This document shows, in pieces, positions 24,995-32,279 of a stretch of 36,413 nt of DNA. Source of the DNA: an uncultured Oscillospiraceae bacterium (GTDB taxonomy: Bacteria; Bacillota; Clostridia; Oscillospirales; Acutalibacteraceae); contig CABSLQ010000031.1 in assembly GCA_902478605.1 (NCBI GenBank), forward strand, positions 1 to 36,413, in the 5' to 3' direction. Under the pieces are notes generated by a model that was given only the letters and a program-made list of their open reading frames with translations, was not told where the DNA came from and made no database searches. The stretch's first letter is position 1. Each line of letters starts with the position of its first letter. Both the position numbers and the translations under genes were made by a program.

Positions 24995-26422
24995 TCAGCC
25001 TTCATTATTTTCTTGGGCGCCCTGCTGCCGTTCGATCGCCTTCACATATCCGCTGTCATTGATATTGTTCTGCATATAACTCTTGTACTGCGCGATCAGC
25101 GATTGGGGCGTGCCGGCATTTTCCGTAAACTCCGCCGCAATCTCCATCAGCGGTTCGCGTAGAAGGAGACGGCTGGCGCCGTTGGTTTTAATTTTCCCGT
25201 TGAGCATCAAATCTTCATATACCCTGCAGGACGCCTCGTCGGCAAACAAGGATTCTGCCCGATTGGTCACCCGCTGTTCCTTGGTATAGCCGTCATCCGA
25301 AGGATCCATCAGTTCTGAGTAAACCAGCAGGGCCGCCTGCGCTTTTTCCTCGCTGATCGAGGTGGGAATGAAATAGGCGCTGCCGCCCAGGCTCTGGTCG
25401 ATATAGTCCTCCGCCTGCGGGCCCATCGGGAAATATGTCAGTCCATAATCGGAGCCGGTGCCGTTTTCGTTCATCATATCGCGGATGTATTCGATCAGCC
25501 ATTCCGCCACATGGTACATACCCACCGTTCCGTTGGCAAAGGCGTTCGGCGTTGTCTCCCACGGCCCACCCGCCGGACAGAAATAGATTGTCTGGTCGGT
25601 ATTGAGCATCCGGTTAAAGAATTCCAGCCCCTCCAGAGACTTCGCGCTGTCCATCGCCACGGTGGGAGGATTCACGCTGTCGTCAACCAGTTCGCCGCCG
25701 TTGGACAAGATAAAGTTGGTCATCAGCCAATAGGGGTCGCTGGAAGACAGCCCCCACTGCGTCGTTTGGCCGGTAGCCGCGTCCCGCTTGGTCAGCTGGC
25801 GCGCGTATTCCTCCATCGTAGCAAAGTCCCATTTGCCTCCGGAGGCAATCAGCTCGTTCGGATCGGTCAGCCCCGCCTCCCGGAACAGGCGTTTATTATA
25901 AAGCAGGCTGTTGGAGACGCTCTCCTCCTCCTTGGAAAAGCCATAAACGACGTCCCCATAGGTATGTTCTTCGAGAACCGTCTCGTTCCAGGTCCCGTCG
26001 TGGAAATCGATCCCGACCGATTCGGCGATTGCGCCGGCATCACGGACGGCCTCCGCCTTGATCCAGTCCGTAATCATCCAGGGGAAGGAGTACATGATGT
26101 CCCCGAACGGCTGCCCGCTCATGATGACGGTCGCCATATTGTTCCAATACGTGCCGGAGTCGACCTGCTTCCACTCAAAAACAATATCGTATTTTTCTTC
26201 AATAGCGTCGATCTTATCGATCAGCTTGTCGGTTTCCTCGTCCTTTCCCGGGGTCAGATCATTCCCCCACGGGTCGGCCAGCGTGATGGTAATGCCGCCG
26301 AACTTGCGGGCATTTTCATCGCCTCCCCCACTTTTATTTTCACCGTTGTCCCCGCAGCCGGACAAGGAAACACACCCGATGATCCCAGCCAGCAGTAGAG
26401 CGCCCCATCTTCTAAATTTCAT
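24995..26422 (-). CDS. sugar ABC transporter solute-binding lipoprotein
   Basis: A 475-residue lipoprotein with lipobox LSGC (Cys23) and a family 1 solute-binding fold: GGITITLADPWGND, FGDIMYSFPWMITDWIKA, YNKRLFREAGLTDPNE, GTVGMYHVAEWLIE. It captures a sugar or oligosaccharide outside the membrane for the CUT1 permeases encoded downstream. It lies 17 nt upstream of the larger binding-protein gene, giving two binding proteins for two permease pairs. Which pair it serves cannot be told. Confidence 0.92.
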   Translation of the reverse strand: MKFRRWGALLLAGIIGCVSLSGCGDNGENKSGGGDENARKFGGITITLADPWGNDLTPGKDEETDKLIDKIDAIEEKYDIVFEWKQVDSGTYWNNMATVIMSGQPFGDIMYSFPWMITDWIKAEAVRDAGAIAESVGIDFHDGTWNETVLEEHTYGDVVYGFSKEEESVSNSLLYNKRLFREAGLTDPNELIASGGKWDFATMEEYARQLTKRDAATGQTTQWGLSSSDPYWLMTNFILSNGGELVDDSVNPPTVAMDSAKSLEGLEFFNRMLNTDQTIYFCPAGGPWETTPNAFANGTVGMYHVAEWLIEYIRDMMNENGTGSDYGLTYFPMGPQAEDYIDQSLGGSAYFIPTSISEEKAQAALLVYSELMDPSDDGYTKEQRVTNRAESLFADEASCRVYEDLMLNGKIKTNGASRLLLREPLMEIAAEFTENAGTPQSLIAQYKSYMQNNINDSGYVKAIERQQGAQENNEG

Positions 26423-26506
26423 AAGTCCTGCCCCTTTCCTGCATTGTGAATATGCTGTTAATTTATCGCCTGTTTCCCGCCGTTGATCCGACGGTTTTCC
26501 GCCTAT

Positions 26507-27397
26507 TCAGGATGCCGCCGTCCGGGGCTTTTCCCCCGCTGTCCTCTGTGCCCGATATTTCGACGGCGCCATGCCGTACAAATTCTGAAACAGCCTGACG
26601 AAATTCGACATACTGGTAAACCCACAGTTTTCCGCAACCGTCAGGACCTTGTTGTCGGTTTCCAACAGCTGTCTAGCCGCATTTTCCAGACGTACCCGAA
26701 TAGCATATTCCATCGGCGGCACGCCGTATGCCTCACGAAAGACAATGCTGAAATTCGGAGTGCTCATGCACACCGTTTTGGCCAGATCCCCCAAGGTAAA
26801 CTTGGTGGAATAAAACCTCTCTATGTACTGCACAGCGGGAGCAAGACGCCTGCTGTTTTTTGATCTTGGCGCCGCATCGGCTTCGGAAACCGGGAAGCAG
26901 CGCTGGAGGAAAGCGACCAGCTTCCAAAGCAACGCCATCGTCTCGGCCAGGGCGGCGGCCCCGAGCTGCCGCCCTGTATTCCAAAGGGAATCCAAGAGCC
27001 CACGGATCTCTCGTCCTAGCGCAGACTCCCCGGAAATATCCGTTCCTCTCTGCGCCAGCCATCCCAGCAGCGGCGCCGCCGCCTGTTCCATATGACGGCA
27101 ATGCAGATTGAGAAAAAGGCGGATATCCAGAAGGACTACAGATGCCTTCATCCCCCCACCCATCTCAAAAGTCCATTGAGGCGGTTTTCCTGAAATGACT
27201 GTATCTCCCTTTTTCAGGACAACGGAACGATCCTGTGTACAAAGCGTTGCGCCACCATCACGGATCTGATAAAAAGCGAGGACGCCATCAAAATCGCTTT
27301 CTTTCAGGAGACCGCCATCTTCTACGCTGACCATATCTGCCGCACCGCTTTGTATTTTCAAGCACTGGTCAATACAGACTTTTTTACTCGTGTCCAT
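26507..27397 (-). CDS. AraC/XylS-family transcriptional regulator
   Basis: A 296-residue regulator. The N-terminal half looks like a small beta-barrel ligand domain (DGVLAFYQIRDGG, GDTVISGKPPQWTFEM). The C-terminal 100 residues hold two helix-turn-helix motifs: FTLGDLAKTVCMSTPNFSIVF and VLTVAENCGFTSMSNFVRLF, closing with GMAPSKYR, the AraC signature. The start at 27397 has GGAGG 5 nt upstream; an upstream in-frame GTG at 27409 would include that ribosome site. It is the first gene before the binding-protein gene (84 nt gap), so it probably activates this operon in response to a sugar. Confidence 0.92.
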   Translation of the reverse strand: MDTSKKVCIDQCLKIQSGAADMVSVEDGGLLKESDFDGVLAFYQIRDGGATLCTQDRSVVLKKGDTVISGKPPQWTFEMGGGMKASVVLLDIRLFLNLHCRHMEQAAAPLLGWLAQRGTDISGESALGREIRGLLDSLWNTGRQLGAAALAETMALLWKLVAFLQRCFPVSEADAAPRSKNSRRLAPAVQYIERFYSTKFTLGDLAKTVCMSTPNFSIVFREAYGVPPMEYAIRVRLENAARQLLETDNKVLTVAENCGFTSMSNFVRLFQNLYGMAPSKYRAQRTAGEKPRTAAS

Positions 27398-27416
27398 AGC
27401 AACCTCCACCCGAAAA

Positions 27417-27432
27417 AAGAAAACGTTTTCTT
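27417..27432. promoter_or_regulatory. LacI-type palindrome upstream of araC
   Basis: AAGAAAACGTTTTCTT is a perfect 16-bp palindrome with the central CG typical of LacI/GalR operators. It lies about 20 nt upstream of the AraC start, and similar palindromes occur at the lacI and 28847 promoters. It probably lets the neighbouring LacI-type protein repress araC and the operon behind it. A clear -35/-10 pair for araC is not visible; two CTATAT direct repeats 16 bp apart (27454 and 27470) may be activator sites. Confidence 0.7.
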
Positions 27433-27610
27433 ATTACACTAAAAAACACCATTCTATATGATAGACCTGCTATATACCCACAGGACATCATAAAACTATG
27501 CTTTATGCTAACACAATGGATAAAAGATTTCTACCGTAATATTATAATTTTATTCCACAATTTCAAAATCCATCAATTTGCCACATTTGGCTTTTCTCCG
27601 CGATATCTTC

Positions 27611-28636
27611 TCATGCTGATTCCCTTTTTATAAGCTGCGGTTCATACAAAATACTCTCTATCGGAAGCCCAGGCATGTCGAACTCCTTCATAAGGATTTC
27701 TACTGCCTTAGTGCCAATATTCCGCATGCATTGATCCACAGTAGTCAGCGTTGGTGTGACCATATCGGCAACTGCCAGATTGCCAAAACCTACAACCGCA
27801 ATATCTTCCGGCACCCGTAGTCCCCGAATTTTCAGCCCTCGAATCATACCGGTCGCCATGGTATCGCTGACGCATACCACGGCGGTTGGAGGTTCGGCAA
27901 GGCGACTTAAGCTGTTGGCCAGCCGAACGCCGATGTCAAATTCGTAGGTGTTTTCGCTGATGCGGTCGCTGTCCGACATACGTATATAGGCAGGGTCCGG
28001 CTCTATTCCATGGGCCTTCAATTCCAGCAGGAAGCCGTCCATCTGCTGCCGGTACTTGCGGGCCGTCAGCGGCGCGCTGGCAAAAGCGATTTTAGTATGC
28101 CCCTTTTCCAGCAGGTACCGCGCCGCGATTCGTCCACCTTCTTCATGATGCGTGGATACACTGTGTGAAGGCATATGTACCGGCTGGTCAACAGTAACGA
28201 AAGCAACATTCTCAGGTATCAACGACCGTTCCCATTCCAGCTCGCTGGAAGAGGGTGACAGAATAATCCCCTTAACTTTTTTTTGCAGCAACGATAAAAT
28301 CTGTTTCTTTTCAAAACGCGGATTGCGGTACGAATCGCACAGCAGCACGCTGTAGCCGCTGTGGAGCAGCGAATCGTTGATGCCGGCCACAATCTCAGAA
28401 TAATAGTAGTTGGAGATATGCGGCACAATGACCCCCACCTCGTTGGTCTGGTTCTGTTTTAGATAACGCCCTAAAACATTGGGCGTATACTGCAGTTCTT
28501 CAACGGCTGCCATCACTTTTTTCCGCGTTTTCTCGCTAATCGGGTAATCCAGATTGTTCACAATCCGAGAGACAGTAGCGATCGACAGGTGACAGTGCTT
28601 TGCCACGTCGTTAATCGTCACCTTTTTCTTCGCCAT
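27611..28636 (-). CDS. LacI/GalR-family transcriptional repressor
   Basis: A 341-residue regulator. The N-terminal helix-turn-helix and hinge are classic (VTINDVAKHCHLSIATVSRIV, then VNNLDYPISEKTRKKV). A periplasmic-binding-like effector domain follows (EVGVIVPHISNYYYSEIV, GIILSPSSSE, VCVSDTMATGMIRGLKIRG, VGFGNL). ATG at 28636 is preceded by AAGGAGGGG. It lies upstream of araC in the same direction and divergently from the lipoprotein gene at 28847. Similar palindromes at its own promoter, at araC and at 28847 suggest autoregulation and control of the island by an unidentified sugar. Confidence 0.95.
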   Translation of the reverse strand: MAKKKVTINDVAKHCHLSIATVSRIVNNLDYPISEKTRKKVMAAVEELQYTPNVLGRYLKQNQTNEVGVIVPHISNYYYSEIVAGINDSLLHSGYSVLLCDSYRNPRFEKKQILSLLQKKVKGIILSPSSSELEWERSLIPENVAFVTVDQPVHMPSHSVSTHHEEGGRIAARYLLEKGHTKIAFASAPLTARKYRQQMDGFLLELKAHGIEPDPAYIRMSDSDRISENTYEFDIGVRLANSLSRLAEPPTAVVCVSDTMATGMIRGLKIRGLRVPEDIAVVGFGNLAVADMVTPTLTTVDQCMRNIGTKAVEILMKEFDMPGLPIESILYEPQLIKRESA

Positions 28637-28655
28637 GTATGCCCCTCCTTTAGAA

Positions 28656-28701
28656 AGATAACGTTTTCTTTTATTATATCATATATCTTCTATATTGCCA
28701 A
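28656..28701 (-). promoter_or_regulatory. lacI promoter with operator
   Basis: On the minus strand TTGGCA (28696-28701), a 17-bp spacer and TATAAT (28673-28678) form a near-consensus sigma-A promoter. AGATAACGTTTTCT (28656-28669) covers the expected start point and differs from the araC palindrome by one base, indicating autorepression. Confidence 0.8.
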
Positions 28702-28760
28702 GAATTTATCTACATAACGGCAATTTTATAAAATTACGAATAGAATTAATAATATACAGC

Positions 28761-28826
28761 ATGACAATTTTTCTATTTGTGGTATACTGAAAAAAACAAA
28801 GTTAAAAATAAAAGTAAACGTTTACT
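28761..28826 (+). promoter_or_regulatory. promoter and operator of the divergent lipoprotein gene
   Basis: ATGACA (28761-28766), a 16-bp spacer and TATACT (28783-28788) form a plausible sigma-A promoter. AGTAAACGTTTACT (28813-28826), a perfect 14-bp palindrome of the same type as at lacI and araC, lies just downstream of the expected start and upstream of AAAGGA, a roadblock-type operator position. Confidence 0.75.
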
Positions 28827-28846
28827 AAAGAAAGGAACGATACGGT

Positions 28847-30034
28847 ATGCTAACCGCCATAGTTCGTCGTGCCATGCCATGTCTAGCGGCTTTTTTGTAT
28901 ATGCTGACTTTGGCAGGATGTGGAACCGATACCTCTTCATCCAGCACTTCCCAGATTGATTCAACAGGAGGAACCAATATGTCAACCACTACTTCCGCAA
29001 CCACCCGTCCAACCGGTACAATCACCCCTAATCCGGATTCCCCCGAAGCGTTAATGGTGGGTGACCCCGATTTCATGCCAGGTACATATTATAAGGATAA
29101 ACCGGTGCTCGCTTTTAGAGAAAAAGACGACGAGGTCGTCCTGGGCACCTGGTGGTGGTACCTGCACCGGATCGTAGAACCGGATGATGAGGGGATCAGC
29201 GTAGATATGGCTTTAGATATGCTGATTGCCAACAACGTGTCCGAAATTTACCTGGATATCGGTGCAATGGTCCCATGGGCGGAAGAGGTTGCACAGGGCG
29301 GCCTGACAGAAGCCGATTCCGAAAACGATCTGGTAAGCGAACGGTATGTACGTGGATTTGTCAAAAAATGTAACCAGTATGGCATCCGTGTAGCAGCCCT
29401 CGGCGGTGCCTCCGGCCCGAGCGTACTGCAGTGGATTGACCCGCAGTACCAGTACCGGTATATGAAGGATATGGTGGAAAAAGTCGCAAATTACCAGGCA
29501 AACGCGGCAGAGGACGAACGGTTTTACGCGATCCACCTAGATGTTGAGCCCCACACAGAGGAATCCTACGGGGAAAACCGGGCGAAATACAACCAGTGGG
29601 TTGCCGATCTTGTGATTGCCACACGCGAAGAATGCGACAGGATCGGTCTTGAGTTGGAATGGGATATTTGGGCATGGATAACGGAAGAAGACATGGTTAC
29701 CGATCAATACGGACAATCCGTCAATCTTCTTGAGGTCTATACACGCGAATGTCATGCTCTGGGAATCATGGCCTATACCAATACCGGGATCGCCCAATTT
29801 GAACGCGGCACAGATGTGGAACTATCCTATGCCAAGAAAAACAATTGCCGCCTGATTATCGCCAGCGAGATGTCAAAAATTTCACCGATGAATACCACAT
29901 ACTATTACTCCCCAAGAGAAACAGCGATTGCGGAACAGCAGATTCTTCGCCAAAAAATTGATGAATGCGGCTACGCCAATATGGGCGGTGCCATTCATCA
30001 TCTTGCTTCCTTCTATCAGTATATGACCAAGTAA
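28847..30034 (+). CDS. lipoprotein with unclassified TIM-barrel-like domain (paralogue 3)
   Basis: A 395-residue lipoprotein, lipobox LAGC (Cys25), with a Ser/Thr/Pro linker (about 28-65) and a domain paralogous to those at 4672 and 6017. Motifs: VLGTWWWYL (98-106), VSEIYLDI (131-138), IRVAAL (180-185), FYAIHLDVEPH (227-236), LEWDIW (270-275), ASE (339-341) and a closing AIHHLASFY. Relative to paralogue 1 it has an insertion of about 25 residues after the second strand and the WWWD acid is replaced by Tyr. I do not recognise the family; a secreted glycoside-hydrolase-like role is inferred from acids at strand ends and from the neighbours. It is the only plus-strand gene of the island and is transcribed from its own LacI-type operator-controlled promoter. 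Confidence 0.85.
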   Translation: MLTAIVRRAMPCLAAFLYMLTLAGCGTDTSSSSTSQIDSTGGTNMSTTTSATTRPTGTITPNPDSPEALMVGDPDFMPGTYYKDKPVLAFREKDDEVVLGTWWWYLHRIVEPDDEGISVDMALDMLIANNVSEIYLDIGAMVPWAEEVAQGGLTEADSENDLVSERYVRGFVKKCNQYGIRVAALGGASGPSVLQWIDPQYQYRYMKDMVEKVANYQANAAEDERFYAIHLDVEPHTEESYGENRAKYNQWVADLVIATREECDRIGLELEWDIWAWITEEDMVTDQYGQSVNLLEVYTRECHALGIMAYTNTGIAQFERGTDVELSYAKKNNCRLIIASEMSKISPMNTTYYYSPRETAIAEQQILRQKIDECGYANMGGAIHHLASFYQYMTK

Positions 30035-30178
30035 ATATCCGCCAAGCATATAGATAAAACGCCATGGAAACCGAAGCTGTTACAGGGATCCATAAGCATC
30101 TAGCGCAATCCTGTTTCTTCTTTTCCTATGGATTATCAGAATTTTCAATTCCCCCAGCACAGCCAGAAAACGCTACAC

Positions 30179-30219
30179 AAAAAGGGAGCAGACAGCGTGC
30201 GCTGTCTGCTCCCTTTTTT
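30179..30219. terminator. bidirectional terminator between the lipoprotein gene and hsp20
   Basis: An 18-bp perfect stem (30179-30196 with 30201-30218, loop GTGC) begins with AAAAAGGG and ends CCCTTTTTT, giving a U-tract on both strands. It would end both the plus-strand lipoprotein transcript and the minus-strand hsp20 transcript. Confidence 0.9.
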
Positions 30220-30224
30220 AACAC

Positions 30225-30671
30225 TTATTCGATGTTGATCTGGTTCGGCTTCGGCAGAGCCTTCGTTTCCTTCTTCGGGATCGAGAGCTTCAGGATGCCG
30301 TCCTCAAATTTTGCGGAAACATCTTTTTCGGTAATGCCGTCGCCCACATAAAAACTCCGACTGCATTCGCCGCAATAGCGTTCGCGGCGGATATACCGGC
30401 CCTGATCATCTTTCTGATCCTTATCAAGGCCTTTGCTTGCGCTGATGGTCAGGTAGCCGTCTGAAATCTGAGCCTGGATTTCATCCTTCTTAAAGCCCGG
30501 AAGGTCGATATCCAGTTCATAGGAATTATCCTTTTCCCGGACGTCGGTCTTCATCAAGGCCTTGGCATGTTTGCCGTACAGCGGATTGTGACGCGAGAAC
30601 ATCGGCATCATCTCAAAGGGGTCTTCAAACAAATCATCGAACAGGTTTTCACCAAAACGCCTAGACAACAT
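30225..30671 (-). CDS. hsp20: small heat-shock protein, Hsp20/alpha-crystallin family
   Basis: A 148-residue ATP-independent chaperone. An N-terminal arm with FDDLFEDPF and MFSRHNPLYGKHAKA precedes the alpha-crystallin domain (about 40-135), which contains YELDIDLPGFKKDEI, GYLTISA, RSFYVGDGI and the conserved end FEDGILKLSIPK. The tail keeps an IxI-type motif (INI). GGAGG lies 8 nt before the ATG. Expression is under CIRCE. Its last 91 bases, including the stop, also occur at 168-258 at the other end of the island, so its 3' end is the apparent insertion point. Confidence 0.96.
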   Translation of the reverse strand: MLSRRFGENLFDDLFEDPFEMMPMFSRHNPLYGKHAKALMKTDVREKDNSYELDIDLPGFKKDEIQAQISDGYLTISASKGLDKDQKDDQGRYIRRERYCGECSRSFYVGDGITEKDVSAKFEDGILKLSIPKKETKALPKPNQINIE

Positions 30672-30834
30672 AAGTCATTCCTCCAATCAATATTCGGCTC
30701 GTAGATGGCTGGAATTTTTCTCGGCTGTTGCGAGCTTTTGCTGTCCGGTTCACCGCATCGCTGCGGCAAGCCGTTTTGGTTCTACGACGGTTCCAGAATA
30801 CCCGGAACCTGTACCTCTTTCGAAGTACATCTTT
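30672..30834 (-). promoter_or_regulatory. long structured 5' leader of hsp20
   Basis: From the expected start point (about 30828) to the ATG the transcript has roughly 155 nt without an open frame. It can form small hairpins, including GGTTCC...GGAACC and CCGCA...TGCGG. The ribosome site GGAGG is not obviously paired with a ROSE-like sequence, so I cannot call a thermosensor. Confidence 0.4.
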
Positions 30835-30876
30835 ATTATATCCCAAACATTAGCACTGTCAAGAGGAGAGTGCTAA
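30835..30876 (-). promoter_or_regulatory. hsp20 promoter with CIRCE operator
   Basis: On the minus strand TTGACA (30857-30862), a 16-bp spacer and TATAAT (30835-30840) form a sigma-A promoter. TTAGCACTG-N9-GAGTGCTAA (30850-30876) is the CIRCE inverted repeat with one base off consensus, overlapping the -35. HrcA binding here would repress hsp20 at normal temperature. The remaining bases to 30986 hold nothing I can identify. Confidence 0.9.
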
Positions 30877-30986
30877 TGTTTACAAAAAGATAATATTTAT
30901 TCGTGCTCAGCGTCAGTTTCACTACAGAAAACATCCACTAATCATTTTGTACCGGAAAACAGGCCGCACAGGAACGCTTTTTGCGG

Positions 30987-31581
30987 TTAATAAACCGGGC
31001 TGTCATCGACCGGACGCCAGCCGCAGGTACAGGTTTTTGTAGCCTCATACCGCGTCACGCTTCCTGTGCCGGTTTGATAGGTGTCATGTTCTTCTCTCGG
31101 ATATCCATGGCTTGTATAGATGTCTACATGGATTCTCCAGGATTCCAACGCCGTATAATCCTTTCCGCCGGTAAAGATTCCTCCGCATTCGCATACTACT
31201 TCTTCAAAATAGACCTGCTTTTCAACCGTGCCAAAGTCATGCACATGCCCCGTTATGACTTCTTCGCCGCATCCGGAACAGTATTTATATGCCAGGCCCT
31301 TGAAGCCGGTTCCCCAGCTGGACATACAGCCATCCGCCGCTTGATGGAGATATAAGTCATTCAGTGTTCGAAAGAACATCGGCTCTTCCCCGCTATACCC
31401 ATGTATGCGGCATTCCGCTCCATAGTTCATATATCCGCTGTCCTCAGGGCTGACATTTATCCAGGTATGAATATGCGGCGTTTCTTCTGTTTCACTGGAC
31501 GGACGATCCGTCACGCCCTGCGGCCGGGATGTTGCGCGGCTGGAAGAATGAGAGGCACTGTCCGAGTCTGTAACTGTATCC
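30987..31581 (-). pseudogene. 5'-truncated secreted Cys/His-rich protein
   Basis: A minus-strand frame of about 198 codons ends at TAA (30987). It opens without a start at the junction with the GH78 fragment and meets an in-frame stop at 31593-31595. The first in-frame GTG (31514) has no ribosome site. The N-terminal visible part is Ser/Thr-rich linker (DSDSASHSSSRATS), as in exported proteins after a lost signal peptide. The rest has two loosely repeated units with Cys pairs (YCSGCGEE, VCECGG, TCTCGW) preceded by HIHTW and HVHDFG, suggesting zinc-ribbon-like modules. I do not know the family. It seems to have lost its 5' end by recombination. Confidence 0.6.
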
Positions 31582-31986
31582 GTAATTGTGCCCTATACCC
31601 TGTGGAAGCGGTATGGCGATGACAGTATCATCCGGGACAATCTGAATCTGATGCTGGGCTGGGCGGCTTATGTCCGCAAGGCAGCAAAGGACAAGCTGAT
31701 GAAGCACATTCCGATTCCGCCTCCCTTTAACAAGGTCTACAAGCCTTATTATGTTGCAAAGTCGCCATACGAAAAGTATGTCATTGAGAGTGGCATGCAC
31801 TGGGGCGAGTGGCTGGAGCCGGATATCGACAGCACAAAGGAACAGCAGCAACCGAAACCGGAGCTGACCACCGCCTATGCCCACTATTCCATGGGATTAC
31901 TTGCGGAAATGCTCCGTTCCATTGGCAAGAACAAGGAAGCGGCAGACTGCGATGAATTTGCCCAAGGCGCGAAGCAGGCCTACTTG
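31582..31986 (+). pseudogene. internal fragment of a GH78-like alpha-L-rhamnosidase
   Basis: The plus-strand frame encodes IVPYTLWKRYGDDSII, GMHWGEWLEPDIDS and TTAYAHYSMGLLAEMLRSIGK, which match the pattern of the (alpha/alpha)6 catalytic domain of GH78 rhamnosidases (VPWTLY..YGD, HWGEWL, TAYF.YS). Only about 135 codons remain. Both ends stop at other genes: at the left it meets the truncated secreted protein, at the right it runs into the 3' end of the minus-strand gene at 31980, after which the reading frame is antisense. No start or ribosome site is present. It is a relic, not a functional enzyme. Confidence 0.7.
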
Positions 31987-32279
31987 TGCTTGTTCCGCAG
32001 TAGGTTGACCGCGTTTTCCATCAGCTTGAGCATTTTATAACTGCGTTCGATACTTCGGGCATGCTCCTGAATACCGGTATCCTCAAAATCCACGCCGGCC
32101 AGATAGATGGAGTCCAGAAAATCCTCGATGCTGGCGCCGAATTCGATCTGAAAGCGGCGGCGTACCTGCTGTACCGATAGTTCCAGGCTCCACACCACGT
32201 CTCGGTATTTCCTGAGAAGCATCCATGTGTCATGGTACAGCGGATTCTCAGCGGTATCATTGATTGATGTTTGCTTCAT
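31980..32279 (-). CDS. small mobile-element-type protein, possibly C-terminally truncated
   Basis: A 99-residue, largely helical and hydrophilic protein (YHDTWMLLRKYRDVVWSLEL, FGASIEDFLDSIYLAG, SIERSYKMLKLMENAVNLLR). It overlaps the stop of the 370-residue gene as ATGA, so the two are coupled. I recall similar proteins next to this partner in Clostridia integrative elements that continue beyond NKHK; here the frame ends exactly where the GH78 relic ends, suggesting loss of the C-terminus. Function unknown, perhaps regulatory. Confidence 0.6.
   Translation of the reverse strand: MKQTSINDTAENPLYHDTWMLLRKYRDVVWSLELSVQQVRRRFQIEFGASIEDFLDSIYLAGVDFEDTGIQEHARSIERSYKMLKLMENAVNLLRNKHK

Noticed and set aside
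168..30314. Complete integrative conjugative element
   Set aside because: Although the ends carry direct repeats, no integrase, excisionase, relaxase, coupling protein or transfer gene was found between them.
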